Position numbers and translations under genes: made by a program. Below are positions 1-5,600 of a stretch of 6,088 nt of DNA, piece by piece (position 1 is the first letter of the stretch; each line of letters starts with the position of its first letter). Source of the stretch: Actinomycetes bacterium (GTDB lineage: Bacteria; Actinomycetota; Actinomycetes; Mycobacteriales; Mycobacteriaceae); contig JAEZIA010000260.1 in the NCBI GenBank assembly GCA_023416315.1, positions 1 to 6,088 of the forward strand, in the 5' to 3' direction. The notes beneath the pieces were generated by a model. The model saw only the letters and a program-made list of their open reading frames with translations. It was not told the DNA's origin and did no database searches.

Positions 1-590
1 ATGCAACGGTGGCCGGGGTGCTGCTCGGCTTCACCGTGCCGGTGCTGCGCAGTGCGGCCGCCGGCGGGCCGGACGCCGGTCCCGGGCTGGCCGAGCATTT
101 CGAGCACCGTCTGCGGCCGGTGTCGGCCGGTGTCGCGGTGCCGGTGTTCGCCTTCTTCGCCGCCGGGGTGACGATCGGCGGCTATGACGGTTTGATAACA
201 GCTCTGCGCGATCCGATTGCGCTGGGCATAGTCCTCGGGTTGGTGGTCGGCAAGACCGTCGGGGTCTTCGGTACCACCTGGGTGTTGGCGAAGCTGACCC
301 GCGCCCGCCTCGACGCGGCTTTGCGCTGGGTCGACGTGTTCGGCATGTCCATGCTGGCCGGGATCGGGTTCACGGTATCCCTGCTGATCGGCGAATTGGC
401 CTACGATCCGGGCTCCGAGCGGCATGACGTCGTCAAGGTCGCGGTGCTCGCAGGAAGTTTGCTGGCGGCATCGCTCGCGGCGGTCGTGTTGCGGCTGCGC
501 AACCGGCATTACCGGCAGATCTGGGAGCTGGAGAACCGAGACCTGAATCACGATGGTGTGCCCGACATCTACGAGTCTGGACAGAGCTGA
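1..590 (+). CDS. nhaA: Na+/H+ antiporter NhaA, C-terminal part (5' end outside window)
   Basis: This is the C-terminal portion of an NhaA-family secondary transporter, an inner-membrane protein exchanging cytoplasmic Na+ for external H+. The frame is already open at the window edge (first full codon at base 3, reading ATVAGVLLGF), so the true start and the Asp-Asp ion-binding pair of the family lie upstream. Visible hydrophobic stretches are at about bases 3-44, 120-182, 213-296, 327-404 and 429-497, fitting the last helices of the 12-helix fold. The GKTVG segment carries the lysine (bases 252-254) that matches E. coli Lys300, and GIGFTVSLLI (360-389) matches the conserved helix XI motif. After the last helix comes a basic then acidic tail of about 30 residues ending in a calcium-loop-like motif. 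The TGA at 588-590 is followed by dxs after 28 bp. Family assignment is firm; ion specificity and regulation cannot be seen here. Confidence 0.93.
   Translation, partial: ATVAGVLLGFTVPVLRSAAAGGPDAGPGLAEHFEHRLRPVSAGVAVPVFAFFAAGVTIGGYDGLITALRDPIALGIVLGLVVGKTVGVFGTTWVLAKLTRARLDAALRWVDVFGMSMLAGIGFTVSLLIGELAYDPGSERHDVVKVAVLAGSLLAASLAAVVLRLRNRHYRQIWELENRDLNHDGVPDIYESGQS
540..575 (+). other. EF-hand / thrombospondin-type-3-like loop in the NhaA tail
   Basis: The last residues of NhaA include DLNHDGVPDIYE, with Asp, Asn, Asp, Gly, Asp and Glu at positions 1, 3, 5, 6, 9 and 12 of a twelve-residue loop. These are the ligand positions of an EF-hand-type calcium loop. Pro at position 8, where a hydrophobic residue is usual in EF-hands, makes it look more like a thrombospondin type 3 or dockerin-type DxDxDGxPD repeat. 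Only one copy is present. By NhaA topology the tail should be cytoplasmic. Metal binding is inference from the motif alone. Confidence 0.5.
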
Positions 591-606
591 CCGCCGGCCC
601 GGTGCG

Positions 607-612
607 TAGACT
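607..612 (+). promoter_or_regulatory. -10 element TAGACT of a probable leaderless dxs promoter
   Basis: TAGACT matches the mycobacterial TANNNT -10 hexamer. Its last T is seven bases before the A of the dxs ATG at 619, so a transcript starting at the usual distance would begin exactly on the start codon. No Shine-Dalgarno-like purine run is present in bases 591-618, which agrees with leaderless translation. No convincing -35 hexamer at 16-18 bp spacing is visible, which is common in this group. The element lies 17 bp beyond the nhaA stop, so dxs can be transcribed independently of nhaA. Confidence 0.6.
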
Positions 613-618
613 GGCCCA

Positions 619-2532
619 ATGCTTGAACAGGTTCGCGGCCCTGCCGATTTGCAACACCTGTCCCAGGCGCAGCTGACCGATCTGGCTGCCGAGATTCGCC
701 AGTTCCTGATCCACAAGGTCGCTGCCACGGGGGGCCACCTCGGGCCCAACCTCGGTGTCGTGGAGCTGACGCTGGCGCTGCACCGCGTCTTCGACTCGCC
801 GCACGACCCTATCCTCTTCGACACCGGCCATCAGGCCTACGTCCACAAGATGCTCACCGGCCGCGCCGCCGACTTCGACACGTTGCGCAAGCGCGACTGC
901 CTGTCGGGCTATCCGTCCCGGGCCGAGAGCGAGCACGACTGGGTCGAAACCAGCCATGCCTCGGCCGCACTGTCCTACGCCGACGGGCTGGCCAAGGCCT
1001 TCGAGCTGACCGGCCACCGCAACCGGCACGTGGTGGCCGTCGTCGGCGACGGCGCGCTGACCGGCGGCATGTGCTGGGAGGCGCTGAACAACATCGCCGC
1101 CGCGCGACGGCCGGTGGTGATCGTCGTCAACGACAACGGCCGCTCCTACGCTCCGACCATCGGCGGGTTCGCCGACCACCTGGCCGCGCTACGGCTGCAG
1201 CCGGGCTACGAGCGATTCCTCGAACGCGGCCGCAGCGCGGTGCGCGGCGTGCCGATCATCGGCGAGGCCTGCTATCAGGCCATGCACAGCGTGAAGGCCG
1301 GCATCAAGGACGCGCTGTCCCCGCAGGTGATGTTCACCGATCTGGGCCTGAAGTACGTGGGGCCGATCGACGGCCACGACGAGCACGCGGTCGAGAACGC
1401 GCTGCGGCACGCCCGCGGCTTCAATGCCCCGGTGATCGTGCACGTGGTCACCCGCAAGGGCATGGGTTACGCACCGGCCGAGAACGACGAGGCCGAGCAG
1501 ATGCACTCCTGCGGGGTGATCGACCCCGACACCGGCCTGGCCACCAAATCTGCCGCCCCGGGCTGGACCTCGGTGTTCTCCGAGGCGCTGATCTCCTATG
1601 CCGGTAAGCGCCGCGACATCGTCGCGATCACCGCGGCGATGCCCGGCCCGACCGGGCTGTCGGCGTTCGGCGAACGGTTCCCGGACCGGCTGTTCGACGT
1701 CGGCATCGCCGAACAGCACGCGATGACCTCGGCCGCCGGGCTGGCGATGGGCGGCCTGCACCCGGTGGTGGCGATCTACTCGACATTCCTCAACCGCGCC
1801 TTCGACCAGCTGATGATGGACGTCGCGCTGCACAAACTCCCGGTCACCATGGTGCTCGATCGTGCCGGGATCACCGGCAACGACGGCGCCAGTCACAACG
1901 GCATGTGGGACCTGTCGATCCTGGGCATCGTTCCCGGAATCCGGGTGGCCGCACCCCGCGACGGTGCCCGGCTGCGCGAGGAACTCGGCGAGGCGCTCGA
2001 CGTCGACGACGGCCCGACCGCCATCCGCTTCCCGAAAGGTGAAGTAGGCGAAGACATTCCCGCACTCGAGCGGGTGTCCGGCCTGGACGTGCTGGCCCGC
2101 CCGGCCGATGGCATGAGCAAGGACGTCCTACTCGTCGCGGTCGGCTCGTTCGCGGCGATGGCGCTCAAAGTCGCCCAACGGCTCCGCAATCAGGGTATCG
2201 GCGTGACCGTCGTCGACCCCCGCTGGGTGATCCCGGTGCCCGATGCCCTTGCGCCGCTTGCCAGCTCGCACAAGCTGGTGGTCACGATGGAGGACAACGG
2301 CGTGCGCGGCGGTGTCGGTGCCGCGGTGTCGGCGGCGCTGCGCGCTGCCGAGATCGATGTGCCTTGCCGCGATCTCGGTGTGCCGCAACAGTTCCTGGAC
2401 CATGCCGGCCGCGGTGAGGTTCTTGAGAGCATCGGGCTGACCGAGCAGAACATCGCCCGTCAGGTCACCGGTTGGGTGGCCGCACTCGGCGCGGTCGACG
2501 AAACGGTCACCGACTCCGCCGAGAAGACGTAA
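619..2532 (+). CDS. dxs: 1-deoxy-D-xylulose-5-phosphate synthase (Dxs)
   Basis: Dxs condenses pyruvate and glyceraldehyde 3-phosphate, releasing CO2, to give 1-deoxy-D-xylulose 5-phosphate, the entry step of the MEP pathway to isopentenyl diphosphate; it is a cytosolic homodimer using thiamine diphosphate (TPP) and Mg2+. The 637-residue product has the full family length. Seen in order: the N-terminal TPP region with GGHLGPNLG (His40, matching E. coli His49); the TPP/Mg motif starting at GDG (143-145) and ending NDN (171-173); the transketolase pyrimidine domain with the catalytic Glu365 in IAEQH; NDGASHNGMWD with His426; and a C-terminal transketolase domain from about residue 500. All key residues are present. 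The ATG at 619 is chosen because it sits at the expected start point of the TAGACT promoter and gives the expected N-terminus. It converges on the RNase D-like gene, with 12 bp between the stops. No frameshift or unusual composition is seen. Confidence 0.97.
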   Translation: MLEQVRGPADLQHLSQAQLTDLAAEIRQFLIHKVAATGGHLGPNLGVVELTLALHRVFDSPHDPILFDTGHQAYVHKMLTGRAADFDTLRKRDCLSGYPSRAESEHDWVETSHASAALSYADGLAKAFELTGHRNRHVVAVVGDGALTGGMCWEALNNIAAARRPVVIVVNDNGRSYAPTIGGFADHLAALRLQPGYERFLERGRSAVRGVPIIGEACYQAMHSVKAGIKDALSPQVMFTDLGLKYVGPIDGHDEHAVENALRHARGFNAPVIVHVVTRKGMGYAPAENDEAEQMHSCGVIDPDTGLATKSAAPGWTSVFSEALISYAGKRRDIVAITAAMPGPTGLSAFGERFPDRLFDVGIAEQHAMTSAAGLAMGGLHPVVAIYSTFLNRAFDQLMMDVALHKLPVTMVLDRAGITGNDGASHNGMWDLSILGIVPGIRVAAPRDGARLREELGEALDVDDGPTAIRFPKGEVGEDIPALERVSGLDVLARPADGMSKDVLLVAVGSFAAMALKVAQRLRNQGIGVTVVDPRWVIPVPDALAPLASSHKLVVTMEDNGVRGGVGAAVSAALRAAEIDVPCRDLGVPQQFLDHAGRGEVLESIGLTEQNIARQVTGWVAALGAVDETVTDSAEKT

Positions 2533-2566
2533 ACGCCCCGGTAATCACGGCGTGTCGGGCGCGTTT
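2531..2566. terminator. Bulged hairpin between convergent genes, possible bidirectional terminator
   Basis: Bases 2531-2541 (AAACGCCCCGG) pair with 2555-2566 (TCGGGCGCGTTT). There are ten Watson-Crick pairs and one G-U pair, with a single bulged C at 2560 and a 13-base loop at 2542-2554. The left arm begins inside the dxs TAA, and the stop codon of the opposing RNase D-like gene lies in the loop, so the hairpin would form in both transcripts. The AAA/TTT ends give a short U run on each strand, but there is no long U tract, as is frequent for mycobacterial terminators. Termination is inferred from structure and position. Confidence 0.45.
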
Positions 2567-3840
2567 GCGTCTGCTCGCGAGACGGCGGTGAGCGCCTCGG
2601 TCAGTGCCGGAACCACCAGCCTGCGTTGCCATTGCCGGGCGCCCGCGTCGCGCAGGAAGCTCTCGATCGCCGCGCCGACATCGCCGGTCTCCTGCCAGTC
2701 CCAGCACAGCCTGCGGACGAGTTCGGGGGAGACCAGGTTCTCGGTCGGGACGTGCACCTGTTCGGACAGCGCACTCAGGCGCGTGCGGGCGGCGTCCAAT
2801 CGGGCGGCGGCCTCGGGTTTGCGCTTGGCCCAGCGCACCGCCGGCGGCGGGCCGTTCGGCGGCTCGGCGGAATCCGGCGGGTCGGGGTTGGTGCGCGCCG
2901 CCTCCAGCGCCGCCAGCCACACGTGGGCGCTGCGGCGCTGCTTGTGTCCGCCGAAGATCGGCAGCTTGGTGAGTTCTTCGACGGTCTTGGGGTCGGCGAC
3001 GGCCGCGGCGATGATCGCCGCATCCGGCAGGATGCGCCCCGGGGCGATGTCGCGGCGGCGGGCGATCTGGTCGCGCACCGTCCACAGTTCGCGCACCGCC
3101 GCCAGCGCCTGCCGGTTGCGGACCTTGTGCAGGCCCGACGTCCGCCGCCACCGGTCGCGGCGGGTCACGGTGGGCTCCGCGCGGCGCAGGTACTCGAATT
3201 CCTCTGCGGCCCAATCGGATTTGTTCTGCTCGGCGAGTATGCCTGCGATCGCCTCACGCAGCTCCACCAACACCTCGACGTCCAGGGCGGCGTAGTTCAG
3301 CCACGCGTCGGGCAGCGGTCGTTTCGACCAGTCCGCCGCGCCGTGCCCCTTGGCCAGCCCCAGGCCGAGCAGGCGCTGCACCATCGCGGCCAGGTTCACC
3401 CGCTCGAAGCCGGCCAGCCGCCCGGCCAGTTCGGTGTCGTAGAGCGCGGGTGGGCGTAGCCCGACCTCGGCCAGGCACGGCAGGTCCTGGTCGGCGGCGT
3501 GCAGGATCCATTCGTCCTCGGCCAGCACATCGGCCACCGGCTTGAGCACGTCGATCGGACTGCTGCCGTGGTTGACCGGGTCGATCAGCACCGTGCCCGC
3601 CCCGGCCCGCCGGATCTGGATGAGGTAGGCGCGGTTGGAGTAGCGGAATCCCGACGCCCGCTCGGCATCGACGGCGAACGGGCCGGTGCCCTTGGCCAGC
3701 TGGTCGGCGGCCCGGGCGATCTCGTCGACGCTGATTGACAGCGGCGGCACGCCCTCGACCGGACTCAGCAGCGGGATCGCGTCGGGTTCCTCGGCTGCGG
3801 CATCGGGCGCCGCGCCTGCGGCGTCATCGTCGGGTCTCAT
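2545..3840 (-). CDS. RNase D-like 3'-5' exonuclease with HRDC domain
   Basis: This 431-residue protein has a DEDD-type 3'-5' exonuclease domain followed by an HRDC nucleic-acid-binding domain, the architecture of RNase D, which trims 3' ends of tRNA and other stable RNAs. Visible motifs are FAVDAERASG with Asp58 and Glu60 (Exo I), HAADQDL with Asp118 (Exo II), and LNYAALDVEV with Tyr183 and Asp187 (Exo III, the Y-x3-D form). All four acidic ligands and the tyrosine are therefore intact. The HRDC domain spans about residues 228-296. A proline-rich linker (about 317-334) leads to a helical C-terminal region of about 95 residues, seen in actinobacterial members as I recall. The first 30 residues are acidic and alanine-rich and probably disordered. 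The ATG start follows the DUF3000 TGA by one base with no clear ribosome site, so translation is probably coupled. M. tuberculosis Rv2681 appears to be the counterpart. The true RNA substrate is not known from sequence. Confidence 0.9.
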   Translation of the reverse strand: MRPDDDAAGAAPDAAAEEPDAIPLLSPVEGVPPLSISVDEIARAADQLAKGTGPFAVDAERASGFRYSNRAYLIQIRRAGAGTVLIDPVNHGSSPIDVLKPVADVLAEDEWILHAADQDLPCLAEVGLRPPALYDTELAGRLAGFERVNLAAMVQRLLGLGLAKGHGAADWSKRPLPDAWLNYAALDVEVLVELREAIAGILAEQNKSDWAAEEFEYLRRAEPTVTRRDRWRRTSGLHKVRNRQALAAVRELWTVRDQIARRRDIAPGRILPDAAIIAAAVADPKTVEELTKLPIFGGHKQRRSAHVWLAALEAARTNPDPPDSAEPPNGPPPAVRWAKRKPEAAARLDAARTRLSALSEQVHVPTENLVSPELVRRLCWDWQETGDVGAAIESFLRDAGARQWQRRLVVPALTEALTAVSRADANAPDTP

Positions 3841-3841
3841 A

Positions 3842-4423
3842 TCAGGCGCGGGTGCGAGAACCCAGGTCCGTCACTCCCACCGGCGGCAGGCCTGCGGCGT
3901 GTTCGAGCACCTCACAGAACGCCTGCACGTGGGTCTCGAGGGCCATGGTGGTGGCCGTCCACGAGGCGCGCATCTCGAGCTGATGGGCGCGCGGTGGACC
4001 GGAGATGTCGCCGTAGCGCACCGACGTGGTGGCCGTGACCGTGCCGCCGAGTGCGGTGACATGCTCGGAGCGGCTGTCCAGGGCGTCCACCAGCCAGCTC
4101 CAGGCCACCTCGGGCAGCAGCGGGTCGACGGCCTCGCTGGAGTCCAGATCGGCCTGGATATAGGCGACCAGGCGCATCGTGCCGTCCCAGGCTTCCGAGC
4201 CGTCGGGATCGTGCAGCAGGATCAGCCTGCCGAAGGCGTCGCCGTCGGAGGTCTCCGGGACGACCTCGGAATCGGGGTGCTTGACCTCGGCGCCCAGCGC
4301 ATAGCTGTACGGCGCGAGACGTTGAGGTGGGCGGATCGGACCGAGCTCGATCTCCGCCCGCACCTGGGCGGTGTTCATCGCCGCCACCGCCTCGCGGAAA
4401 AGCGCGGGTTCCGCAGTGGTCAC
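3842..4423 (-). CDS. DUF3000 family protein, function unknown (Rv2680-like)
   Basis: This gene encodes a 193-residue soluble protein of the actinobacterial DUF3000 family, resembling M. tuberculosis Rv2680 as I remember it; no biochemical function is known. Recognisable conserved segments are LGPIRPPQRLAPYSYALG (about residues 27-44), DGDAFGRLILL, and a block around AYIQADLDSSEAVDPLLPEV (87-106). No signal peptide, membrane helix or catalytic motif is evident. The frame stays open upstream to a TTG at 4495 (217 residues), but the added residues are low-complexity and look non-conserved. I prefer the GTG at 4423, which begins VTTAEPALF, lies just before the conserved region, and is closely preceded by a TANNNT hexamer. 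It is the first gene of a two-gene operon, ending one base before the RNase D-like start, and it is divergent from hemE. Co-transcription hints at a role linked to RNA processing, but that is only inference. Confidence 0.85.
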   Translation of the reverse strand: MTTAEPALFREAVAAMNTAQVRAEIELGPIRPPQRLAPYSYALGAEVKHPDSEVVPETSDGDAFGRLILLHDPDGSEAWDGTMRLVAYIQADLDSSEAVDPLLPEVAWSWLVDALDSRSEHVTALGGTVTATTSVRYGDISGPPRAHQLEMRASWTATTMALETHVQAFCEVLEHAAGLPPVGVTDLGSRTRA

Positions 4424-4431
4424 GCCAAAAG

Positions 4432-4437
4432 ACGCTA
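4432..4437 (-). promoter_or_regulatory. Possible -10 element TAGCGT for the DUF3000-RNase D operon
   Basis: Read on the minus strand, TAGCGT fits TANNNT and lies eight bases before the GTG at 4423. This would give a leaderless or nearly leaderless transcript, with the spacing one to two bases longer than ideal. No Shine-Dalgarno sequence lies between it and the GTG (CTTTTGGC). No good -35 element is seen. Support is moderate because the hexamer is degenerate. Confidence 0.4.
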
Positions 4438-4498
4438 GCCCTATCGCCGAGGTCGAGGGGGCAGGCGCGCCGATTTGATGCCGTGAGCGGCCCAATGG

Positions 4499-4520
4499 CG
4501 TGGGCTGGGCTCGTGGGCTG
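4499..4520 (+). repeat. 9-bp direct repeat upstream of hemE
   Basis: CGTGGGCTG occurs at 4499-4507 and again at 4512-4520, separated by GGCT (13-bp period). It lies 31-52 bases before the hemE ATG, in the divergent intergenic region, where a -35 region or an operator could be expected. A GC-rich background makes chance repeats of this length fairly likely, and no regulator family is recognised. Confidence 0.3.
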
Positions 4521-4550
4521 CGCCCGGGGGCTCATGGGACGATGGACGCG

Positions 4551-5600
4551 ATGAGTACCCGTCGCCAGCTGCCCGAGGCGCCCTATCTGGCCGCCGCCAC
4601 TGGCCGCAAACCCAGCCGCGTTCCCGTCTGGTTCATGCGCCAGGCCGGCCGTTCGCTGCCCGAGTACCGGGAGCTGCGCGCCAAGAACACGATGATGCAG
4701 GCCTGCTTCGACCCGGAGCTGATCTGCGAGATCACCCTGCAGCCGGTGCGCAGGCACGGCGTCGACGCGGCGATCCTGTTCTCCGACATCGTCGTCCCGA
4801 TGCGTGCGGCGGGCATCGAGCTGGACATCGTGCCCGACGTCGGACCCGTCATCGACCATCCGGTGCGCACCGCGGCGGACGTGGCCGCCCTCAATGGCCT
4901 TCAGCTGCAGCGGGTCAGTGCGGTCTCCGACGCCGTCGGGCTGCTGGTGGGTGAGCTCGGCGAGGTGCCGCTGATCGGGTTCGCCGGAGCGCCGTTCACG
5001 CTGGCGTCCTACCTGGTCGAGGGCGGCCCCAGCAAGCTGCACGAGCGGACCAAGGCGATGATGTTCGCCGATCCGTCGACCTGGCATGCGCTGATGGGCG
5101 TGCTGACCGACCTGACGATCGCGTTCCTGAAGGTGCAGCTCGACGCCGGGGTGGACGCCATCCAGGTCTTTGACTCCTGGGCGGGCACCCTGTCCCTGGC
5201 CGACTACCGCACCCACGTGCTGCCGCACAGCTCCCGGGTATTTGCCGCGCTGGCCGACTATCGCGTGCCGATGACCCACTTCGGGGTCGGCACCGCCGAG
5301 CTGCTCGGGGCGATGGCGGAGGCCGGCGCGACCGTCGTCGGCGTCGACTGGCGCACCGCACTGGCCGACGCCGCGCTGCGGGTCGGCCCCAATGTGGCGC
5401 TGCAGGGCAACCTCGACCCGGTCGTGCTGCTGGCCGGCTGGCCGGTGGTCGAGCAGGCCGCGCGGTCGGTGGTCGACGACGGACGCCGCGCAGTCGACGC
5501 CGGTGCGGCCGGCCACATCTTCAACCTTGGCCACGGCGTGCTGCCGCCCACCGACCCGGGCCTGCTGACCGACCTGGTGGGACTGGTGCACTCGCTGTGA
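4551..5600 (+). CDS. hemE: Uroporphyrinogen decarboxylase (HemE)
   Basis: HemE removes four carboxyl groups from uroporphyrinogen III to give coproporphyrinogen III in the cytosol, without a cofactor. The 349-residue length is normal. Both family signatures are present: PVWFMRQAGRSLPEYR (25-40), with the substrate-contacting Arg30 and Arg34, and GFAGAPFTLASYLVEG (143-158), with Tyr154. Asp79 in LFSDI is the key pyrrole-binding aspartate. Ser209 in FDSW and His328 in NLGHG match the remaining active-site residues of the human enzyme. The ATG at 4551 gives MSTRRQLP, the N-terminus expected for mycobacterial HemE; an in-frame ATG at 4542 (MDAMSTRR) and a GTG at 4500 are alternatives. Only a weak GGGA (4536-4539) could serve as ribosome site, and I see no clear TANNNT at leaderless spacing. 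Its TGA overlaps the next gene's GTG, so hemE and hemY form an operon. Confidence 0.96.
   Translation: MSTRRQLPEAPYLAAATGRKPSRVPVWFMRQAGRSLPEYRELRAKNTMMQACFDPELICEITLQPVRRHGVDAAILFSDIVVPMRAAGIELDIVPDVGPVIDHPVRTAADVAALNGLQLQRVSAVSDAVGLLVGELGEVPLIGFAGAPFTLASYLVEGGPSKLHERTKAMMFADPSTWHALMGVLTDLTIAFLKVQLDAGVDAIQVFDSWAGTLSLADYRTHVLPHSSRVFAALADYRVPMTHFGVGTAELLGAMAEAGATVVGVDWRTALADAALRVGPNVALQGNLDPVVLLAGWPVVEQAARSVVDDGRRAVDAGAAGHIFNLGHGVLPPTDPGLLTDLVGLVHSL

Noticed and set aside
591..618. Possible nhaA terminator in the nhaA-dxs gap
   Set aside because: Only short self-complementary GC runs such as CCGGCCCGG are present, too short to form a convincing hairpin, and no U tract follows.
433..1179. Minus-strand open frame of 248 codons over the end of nhaA and the start of dxs
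   Set aside because: It covers conserved coding sequence of two plus-strand genes, including the dxs promoter. The composition is typical of antisense translation and there is no homology that I recognise.
1189..1896. Minus-strand open frame of 235 codons inside dxs
   Set aside because: It is entirely antisense to the conserved core of Dxs and its product is His/Arg/Gly-rich with no domain.
2626..3459. Plus-strand open frame of 277 codons opposite the RNase D-like gene
   Set aside because: It is a shadow of the minus-strand gene, which has intact catalytic motifs. The plus-strand product is Arg/Gly/Ala-rich low-complexity sequence with no family resemblance.
3686..4438. Plus-strand open frame of 250 codons opposite the DUF3000 gene and its upstream region
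   Set aside because: It overlaps the DUF3000 gene and the start of the RNase D-like gene on the other strand and has no recognisable domain, so it is explained by GC bias.
4515..4525. Mini-hairpin GGGC-TGC-GCCC upstream of hemE
   Set aside because: A four-base stem with a three-base loop is expected often by chance at this GC content and is too small to call as a feature.
3912..5591. Long minus-strand open frame of 559 codons across hemE and part of the DUF3000 gene
   Set aside because: It lies antisense to two well-supported genes. Its product is rich in Arg, His, Gln and Gly without any recognisable domain, as expected for antisense frames in high-GC DNA where stop codons are rare.
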